Shown piece after piece: positions 10,820 through 22,485 of a stretch of 64,000 bases of DNA. Below the pieces are notes generated by a model that did not search any database, was not told where the DNA came from, and saw only the letters and a program-made list of their open reading frames with translations. How positions within the stretch are numbered: the stretch's first letter is position 1; each line of letters begins with the position of its first letter. Position numbers and translations under genes: made by a program. This DNA is from Gnetum montanum (taxonomy: Eukaryota; Streptophyta; Gnetopsida; Gnetales; Gnetaceae): the NCBI GenBank assembly GCA_015680685.1, contig MNCI01007602.1:1919-65918 (forward strand), in the 5' to 3' direction.

Positions 10820-13623
10820 GTAGTTCCTGGTGGTAGTGGCTTCTCCATGGATCCCTTTCCCTTGTCTTGTGCTCCAGGTCTTGGGACTTTATGGTGTTGA
10901 AGTATGGCTTGGAGTTTCTCCTATTCAGTCGGAGGATCTTGTGTTGTCCATGCTAATGTTTGGATGTTTGATGAAGTTGGCACCTCCCATGGATAGGGTA
11001 GTTGCGGAAATATTTTGTTTGCCTTGACATACCAAGCCACAAACACCTACCATTCCTCCTCGTAGGCTCTGGCTTTATCTCTGTATTCTTGGAAATCTAC
11101 AAGCCATAGAGCCAAATTTGTTGCGATGCCCTTTTGTCCTTGGTAGCTTTCTTTAGCCACCTCAAGTTCAGAATTTGCAATCTCCAGTTTTTGCAATATC
11201 TTCTTGTGTTTTGCAAATTCTATTTCATATTTGCTGTAGGTGGTGGCTACCTATTGCTCGAGCTCTATTCTCAGGCCCTGCTATTAACATGGCAAGGTTG
11301 GCATACTATAGGTTTGCCAACTCCATGTATTCTATAAGGTCTTGGATCTACAGGTCCCAGTTTTTAACTTCTGCTTAGTGGGCAAATGCATATGTGTCCA
11401 ATATGGCTCTCCAGTTAGTGTTTTCAGCACTAATAGTGCTGATGTGGGTCTTGGCCATATGGATCTCCTTCTCAATGATCTATTTGTACATTCCCACCTG
11501 GTCTCAGAAGTGCTTCTTTAGCTTTTCATGCTATTTAGGCTCATTCTGCCACACACTTATTTCAATAGCCATCTTCTGGCGGATGGCGCATACCTCCTCC
11601 ATTGAGAGGGTACGATTCTCCTTGGCTAAGCGGTTCATGTCCTGGTTGACTCGAATGAGTTGTTCTCACAATTGTTGAAAATGTTCTTTAAGAACATTCT
11701 TTTGCTTTTCCATAGAGGTCAACTGAAGTTTATCAGCAACAAGCTGCTTGTTTTCCTCTTGTAAGGCTTTGAGTGCCTTGGTATGAGCATAAGTCTATGC
11801 TTGCACTATAGAGGCATCCCAAACAAGCTTCTCTTTTTCTTCTGCCACCTTCTTATTCTCTGTTAGTAGTTTGTCTAGTTGCTCAGTTTTGAAAGCGTCC
11901 AACTGGTTCGCGGGAACCAATTGCAAAGGATCCTGCTGTGCTGCTTATAGCACCATGAGCCTTTCTTACAATTTTTTCACCTCTTCTTCAGCATGCTTAG
12001 CCCTCATCTCTGTCAAGACCAACTTTCCTTTGGTGGAAATGAGGTCTGATTGAATTGCCGTAACATCCTGAGGAATGTCAAATAGTGACATCATTACTTG
12101 TCCTATTTGTAGCAATCAATCAAGTACATCCTCATGTTCTGCAGGAGTCATTGAGGTTTTGGCCAAAGTTTGAGCATCCTGTGCTCCCATGAGATCTACT
12201 GGTAGCACAACCGATACATTGAATGATTCTTTAATGTGGTCTACATCCACTTCTATGGCTCTTGCTACATCCTGGTGTTGCATGACCACCATTGTGGCCC
12301 CTTCACCAGTTTCTAATTGCACTTGGAAAGATGTAGTGTTCCCCAAGATTTGTTGTGACCAAGTGCTTTCCCCTCCTCCTGTATGGATGGACACTTCACC
12401 CCTTGCACGATCTAAAGAAATTGTGGGCTGTATGACATTGTCGATGATGCAGAAGAGATTTACATCATCATGACTTCCCCAACTAACTGTCTCAGCGATG
12501 ATCCTAAGATGGCTCATCGACGGTTTGTAATCTTGTGGCAACGATGGTTGATCCTGGCTCATGCTAGGCCCTACTTCCTACTGTTGGCAGGGTCCTGTAC
12601 TTGGAAGTTGGCTAGGTCTTGCAAGTTGAGTTGCAGTTGGTCCAGTCATCTATTCGTTTTCTTGTTTTGGTCCTAGCATCTCACTAGTGATTTTCCTTGC
12701 AGCTAGTGGCTTTAACAATTCAACATATGAAGCATTTTGAGCTTTTTGGAGGACATCATTGGTGTATCCTCTAATACCAGAATGTCAGCATAGCTTCTTG
12801 ATAAGACAAGGGAAGGGTAATGCAAGCTTCCCTATCTTTCATTCTTCAAACCGCCTCAGGATCTTTGTAAAATATAGATGAGGCAGGTTAGCATTAATCT
12901 TTCCCATCAACACTGCACACCCCCTTGCTGCATATGTTGAGATTCTTTTTAAGCTCTTCATGGGGAAGAGGTGATGAATTCCAATTTTGAAATAGATCCT
13001 TTCTTTTGTCGTCAACTCTCCAAATGTCTTATCCTTGCCAGATGCTCTTTCCAACCAAACTCATCATGCATCAGGGTCTAAACAAGTGGATAACTGAGCA
13101 ACCTTTGACCCTGTATTTGAAAGGTTTAATACCTCTGAAATGGCCTGAATAGAGAAATTGACTGTCACAGCATAAATGTTGACCATGGTGACTTGTTCTC
13201 TGTTGTTCCAAAATTGGTACGTTTTCCCTAAGTACCAGGCACGGCTTTTAGAGAGGACATGCCATAATGGGGATCCTTTGAGGTGATTCCTAATGGCCTT
13301 TGAAGAAAACTCTGTGAAAGATTTAAAATTTAATTCCACAATCACCGTAGTGAATGTGGACCTTTCATGGATAGCCTGAACACAATCCTGGGGCAATGTG
13401 AGATGTTGTCCCTGTTCAGGCACTGCCGTAGCTCCTCCTTCTGCCTACCTTGATTGTATAGTAGCAGGGTCTTCTTGGTGAATGCTAAATGATTGTTCCT
13501 CCTACTCTGTATGTTGTTTGGCAGGAACTTGTCCTTCGCCTCTCCTAGGTCGTTTGCTTCCACCTTGAGTAGGACCTTCTTGTTGTCCATGTTTCGGGGC
13601 CATCTACAATCACACGGGGCCAA
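10820..13623 (-). pseudogene. Athila-family extra ORF, minus-strand copy
   Basis: Open minus-strand segments at 13623-13342, 13423-13064, 13054-12839 and 12562-12116 form one protein after a frame change around 13380 and a few stops. This is the best preserved copy of the extra ORF. Its N-terminal domain (about 13400-12800) aligns with the plus-strand copies at 4.2-4.9 and 53.8-54.5 kb (FWNNREQVTMVNIY; KDKTFGELTTKERIYFKI). A Q/P/S-rich linker near 12600 and then an acidic, coiled-coil-like C-terminal part (12560-10820) follow. The LTR at 9808-10624 lies downstream. No catalytic motif is recognised. It may be a structural or envelope-like accessory protein. Confidence 0.65.
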
Positions 13624-13924
13624 TCATTAGTAAGGTTGTTTCCAAAGTTAACTTATACCTTACTTTTGCCTTAATGAATTTATTTTATCTCCGTGTGATG
13701 TTTCCCAAAATATTATAATAGTGAGCCCTTTTTACATAGGTGGTTTCCAAATTTAGTTTCTCGATATAACTAAGGGGATGACATTATTTTTGGCACATTT
13801 ATCCTTAATGTTATAACTAATTACCCTTGATAATGTCCTTCAGGTGATGAAAAATTTCAAAAATGTTATGCACTATTCGGTGTGTGTCCCTCCCCCACGA
13901 CTAAGCTGAACACTTCGGGTTCAA

Positions 13925-14055
13925 ATAGATTCAGACTATGGTAGTTTAATGTCATACCGGATGGGTGCTAGTTTATTGTCATTGCGGACGTTCTGTGGTA
14001 TCAGTTTACCATTATGATGCTAGGACGAGCTGTGGTATTTGAGTCCATGCTCAAA
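13925..14055 (-). repeat. Short AGTTTA-stem repeats after integrase
   Basis: Three degenerate units are present: AGTTTAATGTCATACCGGAT, AGTTTATTGTCATTGCGGAC and AGTTTACC... The second keeps the small stem GTC...GAC seen in the array at 23035-23325. The position directly after the integrase C-terminus matches the array at 30302-30435 in element C. Confidence 0.6.
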
Positions 14056-14061
14056 CGTGGA

Positions 14062-15362
14062 AATTTTTCAAGAAAAATGGTTGGTCAGATTTGCAAGCTC
14101 ATTCCCTTTCATGTCAGCTAATTTGAATGCTCCGTTGTCGTACGCTTTGGTGACCAAGTAGGGCCCTTCCCAGTTGGCTAAGAATTTGTCCGGGTGTTCC
14201 TGAATGACTTTGAGTACAAGGTCGCCTTCCTTGATAGGGTGCTTATGAACATTGTGCTGATGGCATTGTCATTGTCATTTTTGGTATCACTCAATCTGAT
14301 CAAGCGCACGTATACGTTCCTCCTCCACTGAGTCCAAGTCAACAATGCGTAGGTCATTGTTTTGCCCTTCGTCAAGGAGTCCGGAGAGTGTGATCCTTAA
14401 AGACGGTACCTATAACTCCAAGAGTAAAACAACTTCTAAACCATAAACAATACTATATGGCATTTTACCTGTGGAAGTTCGATGCATAGACGATAAGCCC
14501 AAAGTGCGTATACTAGTTGTTCGTGCCATCTTTTCTTGCTTCGAGTAAGCATCTTTTTAAGTACTGTAATGATGGTTTTATTTGTGGCTTTAGCTTGTCC
14601 ATTGCTCTGAGGGTAGTAAGGGGATGAAAATGAATGTTTGATCCCTAGGCTTTCACAGAAAGTTCTGGTTTCGGCACTGCTGAATTGTGGCCCATTATCA
14701 GTGATGATGGTCATGGGGATGCCAAAACGGGTCACAATGTTTTCAAGAATGAAGTTGCATATGTGTTTGGATGTGGTTTTTCTAAGGGGAATAGCTTCTA
14801 CCCACTTCGTGAAATACTCTGTCGCGGTTATGATGAAACTATGCCCTGCAAAAGATGAGGGTGTTATTGGCCCAATAAGGTCTAACCCCCATGTTTGGAA
14901 GGGCCAAGTGATTTGTGTTATATGCAACTCATTTGATGGAACATGTATCAGATTGCTATGTTTTTGATAGATACTGCACGTTTTGTCCTTGGAGAGACAA
15001 TCATACTCCATGTGTGGCCAATAATAGCCTAAACATCTTATTTTCATTGCCATTGCTTTAGGTGCTATGTGCCCTTCGTATAGTCCATCATGTACTTGCT
15101 CGACAATGGTTTGGGCATCAGCACTACTAACGCATGTTAACAGTATGCCTTCGTAGGATCGACGACACAACGTGTATCCTATCAATGCATATTGTCGAGA
15201 ACGCTTTCGTACTACGTCCTTTTGTGCATTCGTTAGGTGTTGTGGCGTTTCACCATGTAGAAGATATTCTTTTATGTCATCATACCATTCTATTGTGTGT
15301 GTTATACTAATGGATGTAATCGGTAATTCATCGAGAGTATTAGTTATGGGTTTAGCACAACT
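14062..15362 (-). pseudogene. Tat-type integrase (element B)
   Basis: The minus-strand reading gives the HHCC-like zinc segment (HDGLYEGHIAPKAMAMK, then GYYWPHM and CSIYQKH), the catalytic core beginning GLDLIGPI, with TDNGPQF, and the PYYPQSNGQAKATNK region where the third acidic residue belongs; A stands where E is usual (QVE in most relatives). A GPY/F-type C-terminal module follows (WEGPYLVTKAYDNG, about 14130). A frame break separates core and C-terminus near 14440. It would insert the cDNA into the genome; with the changed acidic residue and the break it is probably inactive. The upstream end is lost in the gap. Confidence 0.8.
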
Positions 15363-15892
15363 NNNNNNNNNNNNNNNNNNNNNNNNNNNNNNNNNNNNNN
15401 NNNNNNNNNNNNNNNNNNNNNNNNNNNNNNNNNNNNNNNNNNNNNNNNNNNNNNNNNNNNNNNNNNNNNNNNNNNNNNNNNNNNNNNNNNNNNNNNNNNN
15501 NNNNNNNNNNNNNNNNNNNNNNNNNNNNNNNNNNNNNNNNNNNNNNNNNNNNNNNNNNNNNNNNNNNNNNNNNNNNNNNNNNNNNNNNNNNNNNNNNNNN
15601 NNNNNNNNNNNNNNNNNNNNNNNNNNNNNNNNNNNNNNNNNNNNNNNNNNNNNNNNNNNNNNNNNNNNNNNNNNNNNNNNNNNNNNNNNNNNNNNNNNNN
15701 NNNNNNNNNNNNNNNNNNNNNNNNNNNNNNNNNNNNNNNNNNNNNNNNNNNNNNNNNNNNNNNNNNNNNNNNNNNNNNNNNNNNNNNNNNNNNNNNNNNN
15801 NNNNNNNNNNNNNNNNNNNNNNNNNNNNNNNNNNNNNNNNNNNNNNNNNNNNNNNNNNNNNNNNNNNNNNNNNNNNNNNNNNNNNNNNNNNN
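15363..15892. other. Assembly gap (N run)
   Basis: 530 unknown bases. By the flanks it hides the second half of RNase H and the region linking it to integrase in element B. Confidence 1.
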
Positions 15893-17426
15893 AGAACATT
15901 ATCTTTGCAGATTATGTTGGCTTGGTTATGGAAGAGGTAATGTCACCATTTCTTTAGGGAAAAGACAAGGGCTAAACATGACCTCTATACCTCATTGTAC
16001 TTCTTTTCATGGGCCACTAATGCATGGCTCAAATAATAAACAGGGACTTCAATCCCATCGTCTCGTTTCTGGCAGAGCATAGAAGCGATGGACGAATCCG
16101 ACGTGGTGAGGTAGATGTAGAAGGGTTTATTGTTCTATGGAGGGTACACTATTGGTAGTTGAGCCAGTTTTTTTTTAATGTGGTCAAAGGCTTCCTGGCA
16201 CTGTGGAGTCCATTCAAAATGGACATTCTTTCGTAGCAAGTGGTTCATGGGTTTTAACTTGTCCATTAGTTTTTCTATGAAATGCCTGATGAACTGTAAT
16301 CTACCTTGTAGACCCCGAAGTTCAGTAATGTTGCTTAGTGGTTTTAGATTGATAACAGCTTTAACCTTATCTAGATCCACTCGTATTCCTATTTCTGACA
16401 CTACAAAGCCTAGCATCTTGCCCATTTTTACTTCGAAAACACATTTCTTCGAGTTGAGCCTAAGTTCGTATTTTAAGCAACGTTTTAGGACCAAATCTAA
16501 ATCTTGGATGTGTTGTTCTAGTGTTTTCAATTTAATTGCAATGTCATCTACATAATCATTGAGCGAATGAAGTATGTAATTGCTAAAAATAAATGTCATT
16601 GCCCTTTGATATGTGGCCCCAACGTTCTTGAGACCGAATGGCATCATCGTGTAATAGAAGGTACCCCATGGTGTCATAAAGGTAGTCCGGAGCTGATGTT
16701 CTGGGTTAATGCGTATCTGGTTATATCCTGAGAAGCCATCACTAAAAGATAACAAGGCATGCCCAACAGTTGAGTCAACAAGTTGATCAATGCTAGGTAG
16801 GGGAAAATCATCTTTTATGGTCGCAACATTAAGGTCCCGGAAGTCAATGCATAGGCGAATGCTTCTGTTCTTCTTCGGGACAATGCCCATGTTGGATACC
16901 CAATCAATGTAGTCAATAGCCTGAATGAAACCTACCTAATAGAGTTTGGTGATCTCATTGCGCATTGCCAACGCTACCTCAGGCTTAACCTTTCGTGCTT
17001 TTTGTTTCACTAGCCTTAATTTTGGATTGAGTATAATATTGTGCTGGACGATTCGAGGATCTAGCCCAGGCATGTCAGTGTAAGGCCAAGCGAATGCTTT
17101 TATGTTGTCTCAAAGCACATGTTCTATGTCTCTGGCCAGTTGAGGTTGCAATAGTATGCTCAACTTTAATACCTTAACTTCAACATTAGGCATAGCGATG
17201 GGGGTTTCAGTTAAAGGGTCTTCAGTGATGCAATCTGCTTCTATGTCAAGGGATTTTGTCATACCTTCATAGCTGTCTAATGTTTGTTGTGTTAAGGCTA
17301 TGAATGTGTTGTCTGTTGATGGACCTAAGTTGATGGAATTTATGTTAATTTCTCTTGTGATCTTTTCATATGGTCTGTCGATGGTCAATGGTGTGAATAG
17401 ATGCTGGTAATCCATCGGGCTTGCTC
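15893..17426 (-). pseudogene. Tat-type reverse transcriptase and start of RNase H (element B)
   Basis: The frame starts after a minus-strand splice-acceptor-like site at 17427. RT landmarks in order: DMPGLDP, KARKVKPE, a VPKKN segment, LCIDFRDLN, FPLPSIDQLVD, FSDGFSGYNQI, MPFGLKNVGATYQR, the catalytic YVDDI (about 16550), and a thumb/connection ending at LPIVYPP. RNase H begins DSSIASMLCQKRDD and is cut by the gap. A TAG near 16940 (after NEITKLY) and another near 16134 interrupt the frame. All catalytic RT aspartates are visible, so the copy is fairly young. It copies element RNA to DNA in virus-like particles. Confidence 0.85.
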
Positions 17427-17446
17427 CTGCCAATAAATAGAAGGTA
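17427..17446 (-). other. Putative splice acceptor before RT
   Basis: On the minus strand CCTTCTATTTATTGGCAG precedes GAGCAAGCCC, a good pyrimidine tract plus CAG/G acceptor, exactly where the RT frame opens. In Ogre-type elements an intron between protease and RT is spliced to join the polyprotein. No strong donor was found near the gag-pro stop, so this is only half of the evidence. Confidence 0.45.
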
Positions 17447-17529
17447 GAGTGAGCTAGTAGGGGTTGTTACGCGTTCCTAGGTAATGTAAATCATGTGTAT
17501 GTATACGGTGGTGGTTTATCGTCGTACCT

Positions 17530-17715
17530 AGATGCATGGCAGTTTGAGGCCTTACTGGGTCGAATATGGTAGTTTCGGGCCTTACCGGGCCAAATGTGGC
17601 AGTTTAAGGCCTTACCAGGCCGAATGTGGCAGTTTAAGGCTTTACCGGGCCGAATGTGGTAGTTTAAGGCCTTAGCGGGCCGTATGTGGTAGTTTAAGGC
17701 CTTACCAGGCCGTTT
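17530..17715 (-). repeat. 30-bp tandem repeat, AGTTTAAGGCC type
   Basis: About six units run on the plus strand, with a core like AGTTTAAGGCCTTACCGGGCC followed by GTATGTGGT or GAATGTGG. Each unit carries GGCC...GGCC, a short self-complementary stem with a 5-6 base loop. The array lies between the RT start and the TATA box of the antisense gene. Confidence 0.85.
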
Positions 17716-17943
17716 AACTGTGCGTTGATGATGTCTCGTTGATGTACAATCTATACTGAAGAGTTTGCGCCAAAATGTTCAGTGTGGGCAACCGAAATTG
17801 CTTTGCCAGGGAATATGGTATGTGGTAGTGTTCATTATCTCCTTATTTTGTTTTGCATCTCCCTGTACTTTGCATTTTGAATAATTTTGAATAAATTTAG
17901 TAAAATATTCAAGGCGGCGGTGGCGACGGGGTTAATGCGACTC

Positions 17944-17951
17944 TATATATA
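17944..17951 (+). promoter_or_regulatory. TATA box of the antisense gene
   Basis: TATATATA lies in CTCTATATATAGACTC, upstream of the spliced plus-strand gene, with the GC-rich GGCGGCGGTGGCGACGGGG directly before it (about 17912-17930). It is opposite in strand to element B's own genes. Spacing to the first plausible ATG (about 18154) leaves a leader of roughly 180 bases. Confidence 0.55.
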
Positions 17952-17969
17952 GACTCGTGGGCGTGAGCA

Positions 17970-18125
17970 TGAACCTGTCAGTCATCAAAGGCAACGTGAA
18001 CCTAAGTCGCAATGTGAGCGTAAACCTAAGTCGCAGCATGAGCGTAGAGAACCAAACCCCAGCGTGAGCGTAAACAACCAAACCCCAGCATGTAGGATTC
18101 AGCTTGGCATACAGGATCAAACCCC
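17970..18125 (+). repeat. Short repeats in the antisense gene leader
   Basis: Repeated words GTGAACCTAAGTCGCA, GTGAGCGTAAAC and CAACCAAACCCCAGC occur at a period of roughly 25-30 bases. They end where a possible start codon (GGGATGGGCAAGG, about 18154) appears. Confidence 0.6.
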
Positions 18126-18369
18126 AACGTGAACCTATGAGATTTAGCGTATAGGACGCTGGGATGGGCAAGGGCAAGGAGGTAGAAGGTTAGGGAAGGA
18201 AGGGGCCCGACTTGACTTTCACGAAGGAAAGTAAGGCCATTCTACAGTGTTTGCCTAGGCCTAGGATTCCATTGTGGCTTGGATCGGCACACAGGTAGGC
18301 TCTAATCTCACCTTAGTCATTTTTATTTGCTATCTGGATGTACGAGATTTGCGCAAGGTCTTTGGTTGT

Positions 18370-18750
18370 ATGTTTCAGCATGCAGGGACGAGGCTGAGCG
18401 TAAATAGTTTTGGCAGCGTGCAGGGTCTATACACTGAGCGTAAACAGTTTTGGAAGTGTGCAGGGTCTGCACGCTGGGTGTAAATAGTGTTTGCATCTTG
18501 CAGGGTATGCATGCTAGGCGTAAACAATTTTTTGGCAGCATGCAGGGTCTGCACGCTGGGCGTAAACAGTTTTTGGTAGCATGCAAGGTCTACACGCTGG
18601 GCGTAAATAGTTTTTGCAGTGTGTAGGGTTTGCACGTTGGGCGTAAACAGTTTTTGGCAGCGTGCAGGGTTTGCACATTGGGAGTAAATAGTTTTTGGTA
18701 GCATGCAGGGTCTGCACGCTGGGCGTAGACAGTTTTTGCAGCATTTTTGA
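18370..18750 (+). repeat. Palindromic tandem array in the presumed first intron
   Basis: About seven units of 55-60 bp are present. Around 18655-18740 and in several other units the sequence is CAGCRTGCAGGGTCTGCACGCTGG followed by GCGTAAACAGTTTTTG. A unit with CAGCGTGCAG ... CTGCACGCTG would form a perfect 10-bp stem with a 3-base loop, and variants keep most of it. The array lies between the candidate first exon donor (ACACAG/GTAGGC, 18294) and the exon starting at 18846. Confidence 0.8.
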
Positions 18751-18845
18751 AGTATTGGCCTTCAATATGGAACTTCATTTCTTTAATTCATTTCCATGTA
18801 TAACTAATTTACCATGGCATTCAGGTTATTTGCAAGGATCCTTAG

Positions 18846-21800
18846 CCTTTCCTATTAGTGGTTGAGCTGGTTGGGGTATTGGCTTGGTTTGGGCCCCTTG
18901 ATATCGACGAACCTACCCCTGATCTGACTATTGATAACAATGGGGTATGGTTCAGGGAAGGGGCCTATGAGTTCCTTGCCTTCATTTTAGATAGATTCAA
19001 GGTAGTGATATGGTCCCATCTAAGTGAACAAGTAACGCAAAGCGTGCTCGAAGTAATGTTTCGAGGATCTTCAAAAGACGTCATGGCTTTCATGGTGGAT
19101 ATTGACGAGGGACCACTTGCGATTGAGGACGGTTCCTCTAGAGGGCCTAGATCTACCCGTCCGTTATCGCGTGTATGGGACTTATTGCCATGTGGGCCTC
19201 ACTATCTCAATAGCACCTTATTTTTGGCCGTGTATGTGCATACATTATTTTAGAACCCTCCAGGCACAGTGTATAGGGTAGAGAGGTAAGGTTGTTTAAT
19301 TCGTCGTTTCTATTTTGTTGTTTAGTGTTTGCTCCTGTTCTGACGATCGTTCTTTTGGAGGCCCCAAGATGATAAAGATGGAATATGCGTAAATGATGAT
19401 GGACTTGCACTAGCTCACACTGCTTTAGAGACCTTCATGGCAGGTCCCATCCTCCGCGGAGCTATATTAGCTCAGACTAAGGGTGACATTGTTCATTTTC
19501 ATAAGTGATTTTCAAGGGCGTTTGCGCAATGCACGGCTCAAGGGTGGCTGCATGGAGATTGGTCACGTAATGGACTGATTTTCCCCCGTGATACTGACTT
19601 CGGTCCTAGCAATGTGAAGCCCACGACTAAAGGTAAGTGATGATATTTCTCTAACGCCTTAGTCTGTTTGTTCGGCCACAATGTTGGTCATACTGGTGCT
19701 ATGGTTTTACATTGTGTTTATAGTTAACGTCCCCCTCGGTGGAGACCCTATTATGACAGGGCAGACTGAGAGCACCCTATCGATGAAATTTGGGAAGGTC
19801 AGAAAAGCGCAAAGATGGTTGCGTACCAGTGCCCCACTGTCTATTTTCCATTGTTTGAATGATGTCAGCCTCATGGAGCTATTCACAACCCCAAGCCCTG
19901 ATGTCTCCATAGCTGAAATGATTGGAATTTTTGATTCGTTCGACAACTCTGTCACTTACTATAGCACCCGTATCAAAGGTGTCAAAATAGTTTTCCATCT
20001 GTCAGCCGATTTCTTTTCAGACCTCTTCTGTGTCCCGGCAGATGGTGTGAACATGGTTTTGGATAGGGCACAGAAATATCTCCATGTGGTATGTGAGCTG
20101 GAAGATTGGTTGGGCATTCTCAAGGGCTCTAAGGGGTTCCCTATGCAGGGAACATCAAAGGTGATGGAAGTCAATGAACTGTATCCCCTGTTTAGGGCAC
20201 GAGTGTTTCCTAAATCCCTATCTCAAGTGAAGAGTCTTGGGGTGGAAGCCATGCGCATCATGCAAACCATTTTAGAGATTGGAATGCATTATAATTGGAC
20301 CCAATTTTTATTGTCGGGTTTCCATAGGGAGATAGTGCGGTTGCATTTAAACGTTGAGGCATAGTCCCATTTTAGTTTCGCGTTCTTCACCAGTTATCTA
20401 CATCGCCTAGTCGAGTTTTTGGTGGTTCGTGTAGATAATAAATATGTTTTGCGGGATCGTACTCAATTATCTCACCCATGGATTAACCATTTGTTCGAGG
20501 TACCTGAGTCTCAAGATGCACCCGAGGGAATCGATGAATCAGTTTCCATCACAACAGATGGGTCATCTGGTACTTCAATCCATACACATGATAGTGTGGG
20601 GTTGGAACCAGAAAATATACCCTACACTGCTAGGAGGGCTAATCAGGTGATCAAGGAGACCATCGGGAAAGCCAAATCGAAGATTTAGAAGTGCGAATGC
20701 CCTAAAGAGGTCACCTCAACTGTGGAAGAGCCAAGGGTGAAGCGTATACGATTCAAAATGCCTGCTCAAGGTAAGTAAGCTTGATGCACTTATTGTATTG
20801 CTATTATCATCATTTTCATCTTATTCATTATTTTTTCCTTTTGACCGTTTACATGAAATTAATGTCTTTAGACCTGACTCGGGAAGTGAGAAGGTAGGAG
20901 CTAGAAACTATTATTGAGGAGGAGGAAGTCCCAACGGATTTAATTGAGGAGGAAGAGGTCGGCAAAGATCAGGTGGAAGTGACCGAAGAGTTGGCGGAAG
21001 ACACCACGGAGACAGAACTGGTCGATGACCGGGATGGTATTGATGAAATATTTAATAGCTTCCTTAAGGGAAGATTGGACCTTGGTAACCCTCTGAACCG
21101 GGAAGGGAATAGAGAATCCAGTATATTCTTTTTTGTTTTATTGCGTTGCCTTGTGAATTGTCATTTCCATTATGTGGTGTTTTAATTTTATATTTTATAT
21201 CACTTCTAGACGAAGATATTGAAACTAGGACGATTCCTACCATGTGGTTAGAAGTGCCTATGATAGTGGCTCCCCCTAAAATGATCACTGAGGCTAGTCC
21301 ATCTCGTACTCATGAACCATTTACTTGGACTGAGATGCCAAGAAAAATGGATTTCGTCATCAGTATCATCGACGAGGTGGTCGAACGCATTCAGCAAGCT
21401 CACCTTGAAATAGGTATAGTCATCTCAAGTGTTTTGCAGTCTTCTAGTTTCACATTATTTTTGCCATCTAAGATCTAATGCTTGTTCTTTTTCATGTGGG
21501 TAGGAGCTAAAATGAAGTGGGATTCGTCTGAGGCTGTTTGTATTGAGAGCTTGCCTGCACTACCGCCAGAAGTTGAACAGATACCGAGATAGGTCTATGA
21601 TGAGGTGGCGAAATGTCTTGTGCATAACGCCAAATCACTTTGGACCTGTAGGCGCTCCATTGAACAACTATGGTTGCAGATCCAGGCAAGGAAAAGAGAG
21701 GTTTTCGAGTTATCGACTGAACGTGATGATCTCAAAGCTAGTTATGAGTTCGCCTCGGCCAGGTTAATAGGTGATCGTTCTTGGCGGACTTCCGAGATCA

Positions 21801-22485
21801 CTTATACCAGGTATTGGAACTTGCTGAATCACCATGCATCACTGACTCAGAGACTAGCAAAGCGTAAGGCCCAGATAGATTTACTGAACCTCAAGTGTTA
21901 GGATTGAAAGGCTTTTGCTTCTAAGGAGCGGAAGTGGGGTCAATATGAGAAGAATCATAAGCATTATTACAAGAAGTCATTAAAAGAAGTATCTATAGAG
22001 AAACGTCAGCTTGAAATGTTCATAGAGGGTCTGGGTCTATGTTCTGCATTTGATACCTTTGCTAAGAATACCATTGTTGAGATGGATTTGCCCAAGAGGG
22101 TAATTACGACTGCTTCTAGGGAGGTCTCTGTGGGTGAATTTCCCTTGAAACGTCCCACATGGTTGGCGGTTGACAAAGGAAAGGCCTTAACGAACGTCGA
22201 TTTGGGCCTTGATGGGACTGACTGGGCTAGTGTTTCTGAGGAAGAAATTCTCTGTTGGTTGGAATTCAGTTTAGGGGGGTCTCCTACGGTAAGCATTTTG
22301 TTCTTGTGAATTTTGTTCGTTGAATAATGTTTGGGATTTTTCTCTTTTCTTCTTATGTTGATTATTTCTTTTGCTTTTTGTAGGGTCGAGGCGACGATGA
22401 TGTTCAAGAAGGTGGCCCTAGTGGAGCGGGGACCCATGGTGCCAGCGAGTCTGAAGGGGACAGCCCTCCCATCCCTGATGTTTAG
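18846..22485 (+). pseudogene. Spliced antisense gene: FCP1-like domain, transposon-associated domain, coiled coil
   Basis: Seven exons fit: 18846-19285, 19361-19633, 19724-20770, 20872-21120, 21210-21413, 21504-22288, 22384-22485. The introns are 75-101 bp with GT...AG, and codon phases match at all junctions except the second, where a CCCC run at 19620 gives an apparent +1 shift. Domain 1 (exons 1-2) resembles FCP1/SCP HAD phosphatases: LLVVELVGVL, then EGAYEFLAFILDRFKVVIWS, then NSTLFLAV, then NPPGTVY. The catalytic DxD and DD motifs are replaced by ELVG and AV, so it is probably inactive. Exon 3 carries a domain with GVKIVFHLSADFFSDLF, resembling plant transposon-associated proteins. Acidic and coiled-coil exons follow. 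In-frame stops number about eight, mostly TAG. A first exon ending at 18294 is likely but unresolved. Role unknown. Confidence 0.7.

Noticed and set aside
11394-11678. Plus-strand ORF with membrane-like segments
   Set aside because: It is the shadow of the coiled-coil part of the minus-strand extra ORF; leucine-rich coiled coil reads as hydrophobic on the other strand.
15172-15957. Plus-strand ORF of 261 codons
   Set aside because: It is antisense to integrase and mostly gap.
18323-18778. Overlapping minus-strand frames with PCMLPK/TLHAAK repeats
   Set aside because: They are produced by the palindromic tandem array; the peptide repeats only mirror the DNA repeats.
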